From: Xanthobacter dioxanivorans
GTDB taxonomy: Bacteria; Pseudomonadota; Alphaproteobacteria; Rhizobiales; Xanthobacteraceae
Assembly (NCBI RefSeq): GCF_016807805.1
Contig: NZ_CP063362.1
Coordinates: forward strand, 1,364,001 to 1,428,000
Direction: 5' to 3'
Length of the DNA stretch: 64,000 bases
Part shown: in pieces, positions 37,178 through 49,960 of the stretch
Numbering within the stretch: position 1 is the first letter of the stretch
How the letters are laid out: each line of letters starts with the position of its first letter
The notes under the pieces: model-generated
What the model saw: the letters and a program-made list of their open reading frames with translations, nothing else
Told to the model about the DNA's origin: nothing
Database searches by the model: none
Program-made: the position numbers and the translations under genes

Positions 37178-37942
37178 ATGCTGTTCCGCCGCCACGACCG
37201 TAAAGCGCCGCTCACCCGCGGCGCCGAATGGATCGAGCTGATGCTCGATGACGGTCCGCTGCGCGTGGCGGTACGAAGGCACCCTCAGGCCCGGCGACTC
37301 ACCCTGCGGGTCCGCGCCGCCGCCCGCGATGTGACGTTGACCGCGCCGCCGCATGTGCCCCTCGCCTTCGCGCACGATTTCGTGCAGCGGCATCGCGAGT
37401 GGGTTCGGGTGCGCCTGGTGCGCCTGCCGGAGCCGGTGCCCTTCGCCGACGGCGCGATCATCCCGCTGCGCGGCGAGCCGCATCGCATCGTCCATCGTCC
37501 CGAGGCCCGCGGCACCGTGTGGATCGCCCCGGCGCAGGAGGATGGCGAACCCGCCACCCTCAACGTCGCCGGCGACGCCCCGCACCTCTCCCGGCGCGTG
37601 CAGGACTTCCTCAAGCGCGAGGCGCGCCACGACCTCGGCCCGGCCGTCCGGCGCTATGCGGCGGCGCTGAAGGTGGAGGTGGGCCGCATCACTCTGCGCG
37701 ACACGGCGAGCCGCTGGGGCTCCTGCTCGGCGCAGGGCGACCTGTCCTTCTCCTGGCGGCTCATCCTCGCGCCGGCCTTCGTGCTCGACTATCTCGCCGC
37801 CCACGAGGTGGCCCACCGGCTCGAGATGAACCACGGCCCGCGCTACTGGCGGCTGGTGGAGCAGGTGTGCCCGGCACGGCGGGAGGCGGAGGCGTGGCTG
37901 CGTCGCAACGGCTCCGACCTCCACCGTTACGGCGGGGCGTGA
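37178..37942 (+). CDS. YgjP/WrpA-type zinc metallopeptidase (M48-like)
   Basis: 254-residue protein with the DUF45 signature: SRWGSCSAQGDLSFSWRLI, then AAHEVAHRLEMNHGPRYW. This gives His209-Glu210-x2-His213 and a third ligand His219. The basic N-terminal half (RRHPQARRLTLRVRA) is typical. It begins 61 bases after phaZ and may be co-transcribed. The physiological substrate in this family is unknown. Confidence 0.88.
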   Translation: MLFRRHDRKAPLTRGAEWIELMLDDGPLRVAVRRHPQARRLTLRVRAAARDVTLTAPPHVPLAFAHDFVQRHREWVRVRLVRLPEPVPFADGAIIPLRGEPHRIVHRPEARGTVWIAPAQEDGEPATLNVAGDAPHLSRRVQDFLKREARHDLGPAVRRYAAALKVEVGRITLRDTASRWGSCSAQGDLSFSWRLILAPAFVLDYLAAHEVAHRLEMNHGPRYWRLVEQVCPARREAEAWLRRNGSDLHRYGGA

Positions 37943-37970
37943 GCGCCCGCCGCCCCGGCGTGCTCCGTAT

Positions 37971-38384
37971 TCAGACCGCGGCGGCCTTGCGACCGAGGGC
38001 GAACGCGCCGGCACCGGAGGCGAAGTAGAACAGCAGCCCGCCGATGATCCCCACGTTCTTGAAGAAGTGGATCTGCTGGGCCGCCTGCGCCGCCGGATCG
38101 GGCAGAATCCAGAACACGTGCGACGTGGCCGTGGCGATCACGACGAAGCCGGCGAGCACCACCGCGGTGATGCGGGGAAACAGGCCCAGGATCAGCAGCA
38201 GCCCGCCGCCGACCTCCACCACGACCGTGAGGTAGGCCATGAGGGTGGGAAAAGGTATGCCCTTGGCGGCGAGGCTGCCGGCAAAGCCTGCGATTTTGCC
38301 CATCTTGCTGATGCCCGCAGGCAGGAAGAGCGCCGCGGCGCAAAAGCGCCCCACCAGAAGTGCCAGATCGTCCAGAACGCGCAC
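37971..38384 (-). CDS. DoxX-family membrane protein
   Basis: 137 residues starting at GTG 38384, chosen for its AAGGAG site; an upstream start would add 28 residues without family similarity. Four membrane spans are visible: LLVGRFCAAALFLPAGISKM, YLTVVVEVGGGLLLILGLF, VLAGFVVIATATSHVFW and IIGGLLFYFASGAGAFALG. The family includes quinol-oxidase-associated and thiol-redox proteins. No operon partner tells which applies. Confidence 0.85.
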   Translation of the reverse strand: MRVLDDLALLVGRFCAAALFLPAGISKMGKIAGFAGSLAAKGIPFPTLMAYLTVVVEVGGGLLLILGLFPRITAVVLAGFVVIATATSHVFWILPDPAAQAAQQIHFFKNVGIIGGLLFYFASGAGAFALGRKAAAV

Positions 38385-38472
38385 GCCATTCTCCTTGTAG
38401 GGCGGTAACGGGAGCGCGCATTCTGCCGTTGCGTGAAGCGACCTCAAGCAGGACGATGCTGCACCGCACACA

Positions 38473-39578
38473 CTATTTCGTGTGCGGCTCCTGGCCGGTG
38501 AGCTGCGGCTTCCGATCCGGCCCTTCCACCTCTTCCACCGCCGCGAACATGAAGCGGGCCGCCACCGGCAGCACCACCGACAGGCCGGCGAAGCGGAACA
38601 GGTGATGGGCGCTCATGAAGGCCGGGTCGTAGCCGAGGGCGAAGCCCAGCGCCGTCATCGCCTCCAGCGCCCCCGGCGCGAAGGCGGTGACGAGCTTGCC
38701 GAGATCGTCACCGGTCAGCCATGCCGCCAAAAGCGCGAAGGCGGTCGAGACGGCCGAAGCCACCAGCAGCGCCCCGAGCGAGGCGAAGAAATAGGAGCGG
38801 ATGGCACCGAGCGTGGTGCCGAGGAAGCGCACCCCCACGCTCGCCCCGAGCACGACGAAGGCCGGCACCAGCAGGACCGGCGGCAGCACCGCGTTGCTCA
38901 AGGAGAAGGCGTGAAGGGTCGCGCTCCCGGCCAGCGCCCCGATGATGAGGCCTCCCGGCAGCCTGAGCCGGGCGGCGAGAAGGCCGGTGCCGCAGCACAC
39001 CGCGAGCAGCAGGCCCACCTCCGCAAGGCTCGAGACATGCGGCGGCGGCGGCAGCCCCCGGCCGCGAGGCCCACCGCAGCGAGCACATTGGGCAGGGCTG
39101 CCACCAGCAGGAACAGCCGCAGCGCCTGGGCGAACGCCACCTTGCGCAGGTCCGCATGCGTGTCCGCGGCCATGGCGATCACCGTGCCGAAGGCGCCGGG
39201 GGCGGAGGCCCAGAAGGCGGTTTCCCGGCTCCAGCCGGCAACGCGGGACAGGAACAGCATGCCCCCCGCAATGGTGCCGAGGACGCTGCCGGCAAGACAC
39301 GCCATGCTCACCGGCCAGGTGGCGGCGCGGGCGAAGGTCTCCGGCGTCAGGGCCGTGCCCATGGAGGTGCCCAGGACGATGAAGGCGAGGACGCGCGTCC
39401 ATTCCGGCACGGCGATCTGCACGCCTCCCACCGCGAGCGCGATGGTGACCACGAGCGCGCCGGAGATCCACGCGGCGGGCAGGCCGGCGAGCGCGAAGAC
39501 GAGGCCGCCCAGCGCCGCCGCGCCGAGGGTGACGCCGGCCGCGACGGCGGAACGGACCTGGAACCGCAGCAGCGTCAC
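38473..39578 (-). pseudogene. AbrB-family membrane transporter, interrupted by a 1-base frameshift
   Basis: Polytopic protein of the AbrB family (annotated in many genomes as ammonia monooxygenase-like; function unclear). GTG 39578 overlaps the aminotransferase TGA as GTGA. The first half (TLLRFQVRSAVAAGVTLGAA, ISGALVVTIALAVGG, SVLGTIAGGMLFLS, ADLRKVAFAQALRLFLLVA) is in one frame. The second half (VSSLAEVGLLLAVCCGTGLL, FAPGALEAMTALGFALGYDP) is in the next. The break is at a GGGGG run near 39055-39059; one added G gives AAGGLPPPHVSSL and 368 residues. Confidence 0.85.
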
Positions 39579-40809
39579 GCCGCCTCCGCCCCTTCAGCCA
39601 GGCGACGAGGCGTCGGCTGGCCTCGGCGAGCTGGGCATCGCCGCGGGCGAAGCACAGGCGCATGAAGCCCTCTCCACCGGGGCCGAAGGCGGTGCCCGGC
39701 GCGAGGCCCACATTGGCCTCGTCCACCAGCGTCAGGCCGAGGCTGCGCACGTCGGCCCGCCCCGCGATGCCGAAGAACAGGTAGAAGGCGCCGGGGGGCT
39801 TCACCAGGTCCACCCGCCCGGTGGCGAGCAGCGCGTCGCCGACGAGGTCGCGCCCCCTGCGGGCCCGGGCGACCTGCTCGGCCACGAAGCCCTCCCCGAG
39901 GTCGAGCGCCGCCACGGCGCCACGCTGCATGAAGGCGGCGACGCCCGAGGTGGAATACTGGATCAGGTTCTCGATGATCTGCCCGAGCTTCGGGTTCGCC
40001 TCGATCCAGCCGACGCGCCAGCCGGTCATGGCCCAGTTCTTCGAGAAGGTCTGCACGAAGAGAATGTGGTCGTCGTCCGCCATCACATCGTGGAGCGACG
40101 GCGCCCGCGCCGGGGTGCCGTCGTCCGCGTCGTAGTAGAAGCGGCCGTAGATCTCATCGGCGATGATCCATAGACCGTGGCGGCGGGCGAGGGCGAGCAC
40201 GGCCCTGAGGTCGTCGTGGGTCGCCACGAAGCCGGTGGGGTTGGCCGGCGTGTTGAGGAAGATGGCGCGGGTCCGCTCCGTCACCGCCGCGGCGAGGCGC
40301 TCGTGGTCGAGGGTGAAGCCCTGCGGGCCATAGCGGAAGGGAACGGGCACCGGCCGCGCCCCCGCCTTCTGCGCGGCGGCGGCGGCATTGGGCCAGGCGG
40401 GCGAGGGAATGATCACCTCGTCCCCCGCGCCCACCGCCATGGCGAGGGCGATATGGATCGCCTGCATGCCGGAGCCGGTGACGAAATAGCGCTCCGGATC
40501 CTCGGCGATGCCGTAGAGGCCGCTCATGTAGCGGGCGATGGCGCCGCGCAGCTCGGGCAGGCCGCGCTGCCAGGTGTAGAAGGTCTCGCCCGCATGCAGC
40601 GCGGCGGCGGCCGCCTCGCAGATGAAGGGCGGCGTCGGCACGTCGCCCTCCCCGGCCCAGAGGGGGATCATGCCGGGCCGCGCCCGCCCGTAATTCATCA
40701 CCTCGACGATGCCGCTCTCCGGGAGCGCGCGGACATGCGCGCGCACCCGCTCGAGATAGGGGTCATCCCCTTCGGCGTGGGGCAGGAGCGGCAGGGCTTG
40801 CGGGGTCAT
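39575..40809 (-). pseudogene. Class I/II PLP aminotransferase, frameshift at its last codons
   Basis: Fold-type I aspartate-aminotransferase family enzyme; substrate not determinable. About 400 residues are intact, including YTWQRGLPELRGAIARY, NTPANPTGF, IIADEIYGRFYY and the PLP lysine Lys257 in QTFSKNWAMTGWRVGW. Near 39589-39592 a GGGG run lacks one G. With it restored the protein ends WLKGAEAA at the TGA 39575-39577, overlapping the AbrB start. As read, the frame instead continues through the AbrB gene, giving a spurious 778-codon fusion. The enzyme itself is probably functional. Confidence 0.85.
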
Positions 40810-41065
40810 GGCGGGCTCATGAAACGAATTTAGGCAAGGCGCGCGATCAGGCGGCTCGCGATCCTATAATGGCTCGCGCCTCCGAAGGCTTATCAATTGC
40901 CGTGGCGGAGGGATCACTGTGGCTGATGGGTCTCAATGCAGCGGTGCAAGGGGTCTTTGCAAGCTCGGTCATTGTGCCGGCGGGCGGCAGGTCGTACCTC
41001 CACCGTGGACCCCTCTCCCCGGCCGCGGCGCCCGCACGCGCCTCGACCCAGCAAGGACACGCCGC

Positions 41066-41671
41066 ATGACCGCCACGATCGAGAACGCCGCCATCGACCA
41101 GGCCGCGATCGACCGCCTCTTCCTCGACGCCCGCTCGCAGAACGGCTGGACCGACGCGCCCGTCACCGAGGCCGAGATCCGGGCGCTCTATGACCTCGTG
41201 AAGTCCGGCCCCACCTCCGCCAACACCCAGCCGGCCCGCTTCGTCTTCCTGACCACCCCGGAGGCCAAGGAGCGCCTGCGCCCGGGCCTGTCGCCGGGAA
41301 ACCTCAAGGCGCTGGCCGCCCCGGTCATCGTCCTCATCGGCTACGCCCTCGACTTCCACGACAAGATCCCGCAGGTCTTCCCGCACAATCCGGGCTTCCG
41401 CGACATGTTCGTGAACAACCCGGCGGCGATCGAGCCGCACGCCTTCCGCAATTCCTCGCTCCAGGGCGCCTATCTCATCCTCGCGGCGCGGGCCCTCGGC
41501 CTCGATGTCGGGCCCATGTCCGGCTTCGACGCCGCCAAGGTGGACGGCGAATTCTTCCCCGGGGGCACGGTGAAGACCAATTTCATCGCCGCCATCGGCC
41601 ATGGCGACCCGGAGAAGGTCATGCCCCGCCTGCCGCGCCTCGCCTTCGAGGAAGCGGCCCAGATCCTCTGA
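41066..41671 (+). CDS. rutE: Malonic semialdehyde reductase RutE-like nitroreductase
   Basis: 201-residue FMN-dependent nitroreductase family protein. Segments typical of RutE/HadB: RSQNGWTDAPVTEAEIRALY, KSGPTSANTQPARFVFL, PGNLKALAAPVIVLIGYALD, AFRNSSLQGAYLILAARALG and DVGPMSGFDAAKVD. In E. coli RutE reduces malonic semialdehyde to 3-hydroxypropionate in pyrimidine breakdown. No other rut gene is present, so it may act as a stand-alone aldehyde or nitro reductase. It is divergent from the aminotransferase. Confidence 0.85.
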   Translation: MTATIENAAIDQAAIDRLFLDARSQNGWTDAPVTEAEIRALYDLVKSGPTSANTQPARFVFLTTPEAKERLRPGLSPGNLKALAAPVIVLIGYALDFHDKIPQVFPHNPGFRDMFVNNPAAIEPHAFRNSSLQGAYLILAARALGLDVGPMSGFDAAKVDGEFFPGGTVKTNFIAAIGHGDPEKVMPRLPRLAFEEAAQIL

Positions 41672-41698
41672 GCCGCTTCCCCATGTCCCGGCGCCGGC

Positions 41699-42136
41699 TC
41701 AGTCCGCGCCGGGATCAGGCAGGTGGCCGGCGGCAGTGATGCCGGCCACGGCGCAGGCCTCGTCATTGTCCGAGGTGTCGCCGGAAATCCCGACGACGCC
41801 GATGATCTTTCCCTCGCCGGAGCGGATGAGCACGCCGCCGGGCACCGGGATCAGCGAGCCGCCGATGGCGGCCGTGGCGGCGGAGATGAAGTAGGGTTGG
41901 TCCTTGGCCCGCTTGAGCAGGGAGCGCGAGCCCATGCCGAGGGCGAGAGCGCCGTTGGCCTTGCCTCTGGCGATATCGGCGCGGTTGAGGCTGGTGCCAT
42001 CCTCCGCCGCGAACGCCTTGAGCGCGCCGCGGGCGTCGAGCACGCACACCGCGAGGGGGTTCATGGCATTGGCCCGCGCATGGGCGAGCGCCGCCGCGAC
42101 CATGGTCTGAGCCTGTTCCAGGTTGAGTTCGGACAC
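41699..42136 (-). CDS. GlcG/HbpS-family haem-binding-like protein
   Basis: 145 residues: LNLEQAQTMVAAALAHARAN, PLAVCVLDARGALKAFAAED, ADIARGKANGALALGMGSRS and VPGGVLIRSGEGKIIGVVGISG. This is the complete GlcG/HbpS fold (former DUF336). Members bind haem or corrinoids or accompany glycolate and other oxidases. No signal peptide is visible, so it is probably cytoplasmic. It is convergent with the RutE-like gene. Confidence 0.85.
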   Translation of the reverse strand: MSELNLEQAQTMVAAALAHARANAMNPLAVCVLDARGALKAFAAEDGTSLNRADIARGKANGALALGMGSRSLLKRAKDQPYFISAATAAIGGSLIPVPGGVLIRSGEGKIIGVVGISGDTSDNDEACAVAGITAAGHLPDPGAD

Positions 42137-42382
42137 CGCGACATCTCCCGTGCTGGCGCGCCCACCCGGCGCCCCCGTCCCGGTCTAGAGTATTTCCGCG
42201 TTGGTTTTCCAGGCCTTTGGTTCGGCGCGTTTTCTTCACCCGCCCCGGGTTCCGCGTCCCGCGCGGGCGCGGCAGAGTTCGGTGCCGGTGCCGGTGCCGG
42301 GGGAGACGCGGCAATTCCCGCTCTTGCCCGGACCGCGCGCCATGGCACCATGCGCGCCCGAATGACGGAGCCCGGACGGCCC

Positions 42383-42880
42383 ATGATTGCCACGCGCCAG
42401 AGCCACGAACCCGGCCACCGCCGCAAGTTCCTCGTGGTGGTGGACGACACGCCCGAGTGCGACCGCGCGGTCTATTATGCCAGCCGCCGCGCCGCCGGCA
42501 CCGAGGGCGGCCTGGTGCTTCTGGGCGTGCTGGAGCTCGAAGGCGTCGCCCAGCAATGGCTGGGGGTCGCCGACCTCATGCGCGCCGAGGCGCACGAGGA
42601 GATGGAGGCGCGGCTGGAAAAATTCGTCGCCCGCGCCCGTCAGGTTGCCGGCCTCACGCCCGAATGCGTCATCCGCGAGGGCGAGAAGGCGGAGATCATC
42701 GCCGCGCTCATCCACGAGGACCGCGACATCGCCATCCTGGTGCTGGCGGCGGGCGTGGGGAAGGAAGGGCCGGGTCCCCTCGTCTCCTCGCTGGCGGCGG
42801 GGCGCGCGGCGAGCTTTCCCATCCCGGTCACCATCGTGCCGGGGGCGCTGACCGACGCCGAGCTCGACGCCCTCGCCTGA
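42383..42880 (+). CDS. Universal stress protein (UspA family)
   Basis: 165 residues from ATG 42383; an in-frame ATG at 42362 is an alternative. The USP fold begins RKFLVVVDDTPECDRAVYYA, followed by GLVLLGVLELEGVAQQWLGV. VREGEKAEIIAALIHEDRDI and IAILVLAAG precede VTIVPG. The ATP-loop Gly-rich motif (G-x2-G-x9-G-S/T) is not clearly present, suggesting a non-ATP-binding member. It is monocistronic between the HbpS-like gene and the long rimP leader. Confidence 0.82.
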   Translation: MIATRQSHEPGHRRKFLVVVDDTPECDRAVYYASRRAAGTEGGLVLLGVLELEGVAQQWLGVADLMRAEAHEEMEARLEKFVARARQVAGLTPECVIREGEKAEIIAALIHEDRDIAILVLAAGVGKEGPGPLVSSLAAGRAASFPIPVTIVPGALTDAELDALA

Positions 42881-44380
<1,500 letters not shown>

Positions 44381-44381
<1 letters not shown>

Positions 44382-45979
44382 TGGTTGCCGTCAGCGCAAA
44401 CCGGCTGGAACTCCTGCAGATCGCCGACGCGGTCGCGCGGGAAAAGTCCATCGACCGCGGCATCGTGATCGCCGCCATGGAGGATGCCATCGCCAAGGCG
44501 GCGCGCTCGCGCTACGGCCAGGAGACGGACATCCACGCCGACATCAATCCCAAGACCGGCGAGTTGCGCCTCGCGCGCCATCTGCTGGTGGTGGACGAGG
44601 TGGAGAACACCGCCACCGAGATCACGCTGGACGGCGCCCGCCGCCACAATCCGGCGGCGCAGGTGGGCGACACCATCGCCGACACCCTGCCGCCCTTCGA
44701 TTTCGGCCGCATCGCGGCGCAGAGCGCCAAGCAGGTCATCGTGCAGAAGGTGCGCGAGGCCGAGCGCGACCGGCAGTATGACGAGTACAAGGACCGCATC
44801 GGCGACGTGGTCAACGGCCTCATCAAGCGGGTCGAGTACGGCAACGTGGTGGTGGATCTCGGCCGCGGCGAAGGCATCCTGCGCCGCGACGAGCTGCTGC
44901 CGCGCGAGACGGTGAAGACCGGCGACCGCATCCGCGCCTATGTCTACGACGTGCGCCGCGAGCCGCGCGGCCCGCAGATCTTCCTGTCGCGCACCCATCC
45001 GCAGTTCATGGCGAAGCTGTTCGCCCAGGAAGTGCCGGAGATCTACGACGGCATCGTCGAGATCAAGGCGGTGGCCCGCGACCCCGGCTCCCGCGCCAAG
45101 ATCGCCGTCATCTCCCGCGACAGCTCGGTGGACCCGGTGGGCGCCTGCGTCGGCATGCGCGGATCGCGCGTGCAGGCGGTGGTGAACGAGCTGCAGGGCG
45201 AGAAGATCGACATCATCCCCTGGAACAACGACATCGCCACCTTCATCGTCAACGCCCTTGCCCCCGCCGAGGTGGTCAAGGTGGTGCTCGACGAGGATCG
45301 CGAGCGCATCGAGGTGGTGGTGCCCGACGCCCAGCTGTCGCTGGCCATCGGCCGCCGCGGCCAGAACGTGCGCCTCGCCACCCAGCTCACCGGCTGGGAC
45401 ATCGACATCATGACCGAGCAGGAAGAGAGCGAGCGGCGGCAGAAGGAATTCGCCGAGCGCACCAAGATGTTCTCCGAGGCGCTCGATCTCGACGAGATGA
45501 TGGGCCAGTTGCTCTCCTCCGAAGGCTTCGCCTCGGTGGAGGAGATCGCCTACGTGCCGATCAACGAGCTCGCCTCCATCGAGGGCTTCGACGAGGACAC
45601 CGCGGCGGAGCTGCAGGCCCGCGCCCTCAAGCACCTCGCCGAGGTGGAAGAGGCCCTGAACGCCCGCAGCAAGGAGCTGGGCGTCGCGGACGACCTCAAG
45701 GCGGTGCCGGGCGTGACGTCCAAGATGCTGGTCGCCTTCGGCGAGAACGATATCAAGAGCGTCGAGGACCTCGCCGGCTGCGCCACGGACGACCTCACCG
45801 GCTGGACCGAGCGCAAGGACGGCGAGACGGTTCGCCATGCCGGCGCGCTCGACGGCTTCGAGTTCTCCCGCGAGGACGCCGAGGCCCTGATCATGCAGGC
45901 CCGTGTCACCGCCGGCTGGATCGAGGCCGACGAGCCGGCAGCGGAAGGCGAAGACGCCGCCGCTGCCGACGAAGCCTGA
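44381..45979 (+). CDS. nusA: Transcription termination/antitermination factor NusA
   Basis: RNA polymerase-associated factor controlling pausing and termination. 532 residues: N-terminal polymerase-binding domain ([20 protein letters not shown]), S1 domain ([20 protein letters not shown]), KH1/KH2 with [20 protein letters not shown] and [20 protein letters not shown], then two C-terminal helix-hairpin repeats ([18 protein letters not shown] and [16 protein letters not shown]) and an acidic tail. The start overlaps the rimP stop, giving tight coupling. Confidence 0.96.
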
Positions 45980-45998
45980 GACAAGGAGATGACCCAGG

Positions 45999-46727
45999 GT
46001 GCTCGCAACGATGGACGAGGACGAGACGGACGGGGGACCGCGGAGCCTAGGCTCGCCGCGCGCGCCGCTGTCGCGCCTGTGCCTCGCCACGCGGCGAGTC
46101 ACCCCGGTTGCGGAAATGCTGCGCTTCGTGGTGGGGCCGGACGGCCAGATCGTCCCGGACCTCGGCGCTAAGCTGCCGGGGCGTGGCGCCTGGGTGAGCG
46201 CCACGCGTGCCGACTTCGAGACGGCACTGAAGCGCAAGGCCTTCGGCCGCGCCTTCAAGGGCAAGGGAACGGCCGCCGCCGGCCTTGCCGATCTCGTGGA
46301 CCTGCTTCTCGACAAGGACGCCCGCAGTTCCCTCTCCCTTGCCAACAAGGCGGGCAAGGTGGTGACGGGCCATACGAAAGTGGAGGCGGCTCTCGCCTCC
46401 GGCGACGCGCAGGTGCTCCTGCACGCCGCGGACGCGCGCCCGGACGGCGTGCGCAAGCTGAATGCCCTCGTGCGTCAGGTGGAAAATGCCGGTTCTCGTC
46501 CGGTGACCATCATCGATTGCTTTCCAGGCATCGAATTGGACTTGGCGTTGGGGCGGTCAAATGTGGTACATGCGGCGCTGCTCGCGCATCCGACGACCGC
46601 AGGATTTCTCGGGCGCTGCCAAAAGCTCGGGCGCTGGCGGACGGGTGCGTCCGGCAGCGACGGGCATGGGCAGGGCGAGAGCCAGGCGCATGTTACCGGC
46701 CGGATGCAAGGAACGGATACGGAATGA
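45999..46727 (+). CDS. YlxR (DUF448) - L7Ae-like fused RNA-binding protein
   Basis: 242 residues. The N-terminal YlxR domain has [20 protein letters not shown] and [21 protein letters not shown] second domain resembling L7Ae/YlxQ follows ([39 protein letters not shown]), then a Gly/Gln-rich tail. This fusion is usual in alphaproteobacteria, where Firmicutes have two separate genes. GTG 45999 has AGGAG upstream; ATG 46011 is an alternative. The stop overlaps the infB ATG as ATGA. Confidence 0.85.
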   Translation: MLATMDEDETDGGPRSLGSPRAPLSRLCLATRRVTPVAEMLRFVVGPDGQIVPDLGAKLPGRGAWVSATRADFETALKRKAFGRAFKGKGTAAAGLADLVDLLLDKDARSSLSLANKAGKVVTGHTKVEAALASGDAQVLLHAADARPDGVRKLNALVRQVENAGSRPVTIIDCFPGIELDLALGRSNVVHAALLAHPTTAGFLGRCQKLGRWRTGASGSDGHGQGESQAHVTGRMQGTDTE

Positions 46728-49700
46728 ACGATACGAAGACCCCAGGCGACAAGACGCTGCATCCCGCCCCCGGCAAGACGCTCACCCTGAAGCGCCCGGT
46801 GGAGCAGGGGACGGTGCGCCAGAGCTTCAGCCACGGCCGCTCCAAGGCGGTCGTGGTGGAGAAGGTGAAGCGCCGCGTCATCGCCCCAGGTGAAGCAGGA
46901 CACGTCGCGGGTCATGCGGCCCCCGCCGCGACCCCGGCTGCGCCCGCCGCGCCGCGTCCGGCGGCCGCGAGCCCCGCGCCGGCCGCCCCGGTGCAGGCCA
47001 AGGCCCCGGCTGCTCCCGCTCCTGCGGCGCCGACCCCCGTGACCCCGGCCCCCGCCGCTGCGGCGCCTGCCGCGCCGGCACCTGCGCCTGTGGCTCCTGC
47101 GGCGGCCCCCGCCGCGCCGGCTCCGAGCACGCCCGCTCCGGTCGAGGCCAAATCTGCGGCCCCGGCGCCGCCCGCGCCTGTCGCACCACCGGCGGCCGAA
47201 GCTCCGGCCCCGGCTGCACCTGCCGAGCCCGTGCCGGCTGTCGCCGCAGCTCCTGTTGCGACGGCTCCCGTGATGACGGCTCCGGCGCCGAGCGCTCCGT
47301 CTGCGCCGGCCACCGTGGCATCCAAGGCTCCGGCGCCGTCCGCGCCGGCGCGTTCCGCCCAGCCTGCCGGCGCACGCCCGGCGGAAGGCGCCCGCACGGG
47401 TTCGTCGGCCTCGTCCCGCCCCGGTTCCGCCGCTGGCCAGACGTCGTCGCGGCCCGGTACCCAGGGCCGTCCCGGCCAGCAGCCGCCGCGCTCCGGGGGA
47501 CCCGGCGCCGATCGCCGTCCCGGCGGCGGCGGTCCGGCCCGTCCGGGCAACCAGCGCCCCGGCGGTTCCGGCGTGGTGCTGCGCACCCTGACCGAGGAAG
47601 AACGCAACGCCCGCGCCAGCGCCCTTGCCGATGCCCGCGTCCGCGAGGTCGAAGAGCGGCGCATGGCCGAGGAGCGCCGTGTCGCCGAGGACGAGGCCCG
47701 CCGTCGTGCCGAGCGCGAGCGCGTCGAGCGCGCCGAGCGCGAGGCCGCCGAGGCCCGCAAGCGCGAGGAAGAATCCCGCCGCGCCCAGGAAGATGAGAGC
47801 AAGCGCCGCGCCGAGCAGGAGGCGCGCAAGCGCTTCGGCGGCGAGGAGCAGGGCTCCCGTCCGGCCGGCACCACCGGCGCGGGCGCCGGCGCCACCGCCG
47901 CACGGCCGCTCACGTCCCGTCCCGCCGGCACCGCCGCCGGGGCCGAGGCCGAGGCCGAGGAGGAGCGCCGTGGCGCCGTCCGCCGCGGCCCCGGCGCACG
48001 CCCGGTCGCTCCGGTCAAGGTGCCCCGCGCCCCCGCCGGGCAGGAGAAGCAGCGTGGCCGCCTGACCCTGGTCACCGCCTTGTCCGGCGAGGAGGAGCGC
48101 CAGCGCTCGCTCGCGTCGTTCCGCCGCCGCACCCAGCGCATGACCGGCCACCGGCAGCAGGAGAGCAAGGAAAAGATCCTGCGCGAGGTGATCCTGCCCG
48201 AGACCATCACCATCCAGGAGCTCGCCAACCGCATGTCGGAGCGGGCGGTGGACGTGATCCGGATGCTGATGAAGCAGGGCCAGATGCTGAAGATCACGGA
48301 CGTGGTCGACGCAGACACGGCCGAACTCATCGCCACCGATCTCGGCCATACGGTGCGCCGCGTTTCGGAATCCGACGTCGAGGAAGGCCTGTTCGACACG
48401 CCGGACGCCATCGAGACCCTGGTGCCGCGTCCGGCCGTGGTGACCATCATGGGCCACGTCGACCACGGCAAGACCTCGCTTCTGGACGCCATCCGCAAGG
48501 CCAACGTGGTCTCCGGGGAAGCCGGCGGCATCACCCAGCATATCGGCGCCTATCAGGTGACCGCGCCCTCGGGCAGCAAGATCACCTTCATCGACACCCC
48601 CGGCCACGCCGCCTTCACCGCCATGCGCGCCCGCGGCGCCAAGGTGACGGACATCGTGGTGCTGGTGGTGGCGGCCGACGACGGCGTGATGCCCCAGACG
48701 GTGGAAGCCATCAACCACGCCCGCGCGGCGCGCGTGCCGCTGATCGTGGCCATCAACAAGATCGACAAGCCCGGCGCCAAGCCCGAGCGCGTGCGCTCCG
48801 AACTGCTTCAGTATGAAGTGCAGGTGGAGAGCATGGGCGGCGAGACGCTCGAGGTGGAGGTCTCCGCCAAGGAGCATCTCAACCTCGACAAGCTCTTGGA
48901 GGCGATCGCCCTCCAGTCCGAACTGCTCGATCTGCGCGCCAATCCGAACCGCGACGCCGAAGGCACCGTGGTGGAAGCCAAGCTCGATCGCGGCCGGGGC
49001 CCGGTGGCCACCGTCCTGGTCCAGCGCGGCACGCTCAAGGTCGGCGACATCGTGGTGGCCGGCGCCGAATGGGGCCGCGTGCGCGCCCTCATCTCGGACA
49101 CCGGCGCCAATGTGGACGCGGCCGGCCCCTCCTTCCCGGTGGAGGTTCTGGGCTTCAACGGCACGCCGGAGGCGGGCGACCGCCTCGCCGTGGTGGAGAA
49201 CGAGGCCCGCGCCCGCGAGATCACCGACTACCGCCAGCGCCAGAAGCGCGAGAAGGCGGCGGCCCGGTCCGCCACCATCCGCGGCTCGCTCGAGCAGATG
49301 ATGAGCCAGGTGAAGGCCACGGGGCGGAAGGAATTCCCCCTCATCATCAAAGGCGACGTGTCCGGCTCGGTGGAAGCCATCATCGGCTCGCTGGAAAAGC
49401 TCGGCAACGACGAGGTGCAGGCCCGCATCATCCATTCCGGCGCGGGCGGCATCAACGAGAGCGACGTGACGCTGGCGGAGACCTCCGGCGCCGCGATCAT
49501 CGCCTTCAATGTGCGCGCCAACAAGGAAGCGCGCGACGCGGCCGAGCGGGCGGGCATCGAGATCCGCTACTACAACATCATCTACGACCTCGTGGATGAC
49601 GTGAAGAAGGCCATGAGCGGCCTGCTCGCGCCCATCAACCGCGAGACCATGCTGGGCAACGCCCTCATCAAGGAGATCTTCGCGGTCTCCAAGGTGGGCA

Positions 49701-49939
49701 AGGTGGCCGGCTGCCAGGTCACCGACGGCATCGTGGAACGCGGCCAGCATGTCCGCCTCATCCGCGACAACGTGGTGATCCACGAAGGCAAGCTCGCCAC
49801 GCTCAACCGCTTCAAGGATGCGGTGAACGTGGTGCATGCGGGCCAGGATTGCGGCATGTCGTTCGAGAACTACCAGGACATGCGCGCCGGCGACGTGATC
49901 GAGTGCTATCGCGTCGAGGTGATCCAGCGCTCGCTGTGA
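46724..49939 (+). CDS. infB: Translation initiation factor IF-2
   Basis: GTPase that delivers initiator tRNA. ATG 46724 overlaps the upstream stop. 1071 residues: IF2-associated N-terminal motif [20 protein letters not shown], then about 200 residues of Ala/Pro low complexity. A long Arg/Glu helix ([20 protein letters not shown]) and the N2 domain ([20 protein letters not shown]) follow. The G domain has GHVDHGKT at residues 577-584, DTPGHAAF and NKID. The C-terminal domains bind fMet-tRNA and end [15 protein letters not shown]. The size is typical of alphaproteobacterial IF-2. Confidence 0.97.
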   Translation: MNDTKTPGDKTLHPAPGKTLTLKRPVEQGTVRQSFSHGRSKAVVVEKVKRRVIAPGEAGHVAGHAAPAATPAAPAAPRPAAASPAPAAPVQAKAPAAPAPAAPTPVTPAPAAAAPAAPAPAPVAPAAAPAAPAPSTPAPVEAKSAAPAPPAPVAPPAAEAPAPAAPAEPVPAVAAAPVATAPVMTAPAPSAPSAPATVASKAPAPSAPARSAQPAGARPAEGARTGSSASSRPGSAAGQTSSRPGTQGRPGQQPPRSGGPGADRRPGGGGPARPGNQRPGGSGVVLRTLTEEERNARASALADARVREVEERRMAEERRVAEDEARRRAERERVERAEREAAEARKREEESRRAQEDESKRRAEQEARKRFGGEEQGSRPAGTTGAGAGATAARPLTSRPAGTAAGAEAEAEEERRGAVRRGPGARPVAPVKVPRAPAGQEKQRGRLTLVTALSGEEERQRSLASFRRRTQRMTGHRQQESKEKILREVILPETITIQELANRMSERAVDVIRMLMKQGQMLKITDVVDADTAELIATDLGHTVRRVSESDVEEGLFDTPDAIETLVPRPAVVTIMGHVDHGKTSLLDAIRKANVVSGEAGGITQHIGAYQVTAPSGSKITFIDTPGHAAFTAMRARGAKVTDIVVLVVAADDGVMPQTVEAINHARAARVPLIVAINKIDKPGAKPERVRSELLQYEVQVESMGGETLEVEVSAKEHLNLDKLLEAIALQSELLDLRANPNRDAEGTVVEAKLDRGRGPVATVLVQRGTLKVGDIVVAGAEWGRVRALISDTGANVDAAGPSFPVEVLGFNGTPEAGDRLAVVENEARAREITDYRQRQKREKAAARSATIRGSLEQMMSQVKATGRKEFPLIIKGDVSGSVEAIIGSLEKLGNDEVQARIIHSGAGGINESDVTLAETSGAAIIAFNVRANKEARDAAERAGIEIRYYNIIYDLVDDVKKAMSGLLAPINRETMLGNALIKEIFAVSKVGKVAGCQVTDGIVERGQHVRLIRDNVVIHEGKLATLNRFKDAVNVVHAGQDCGMSFENYQDMRAGDVIECYRVEVIQRSL

Positions 49940-49960
49940 GGCGGGCGTCCCTTTCGGAAG

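Noticed and set aside
42281..42300. Repeated GGTGCC hexamers between the HbpS-like and usp genes
   Set aside because: Three copies only, low complexity, with no supporting context; the degenerate GCGCGTTTTCTTCACCCG nearby is too diverged to call a repeat.
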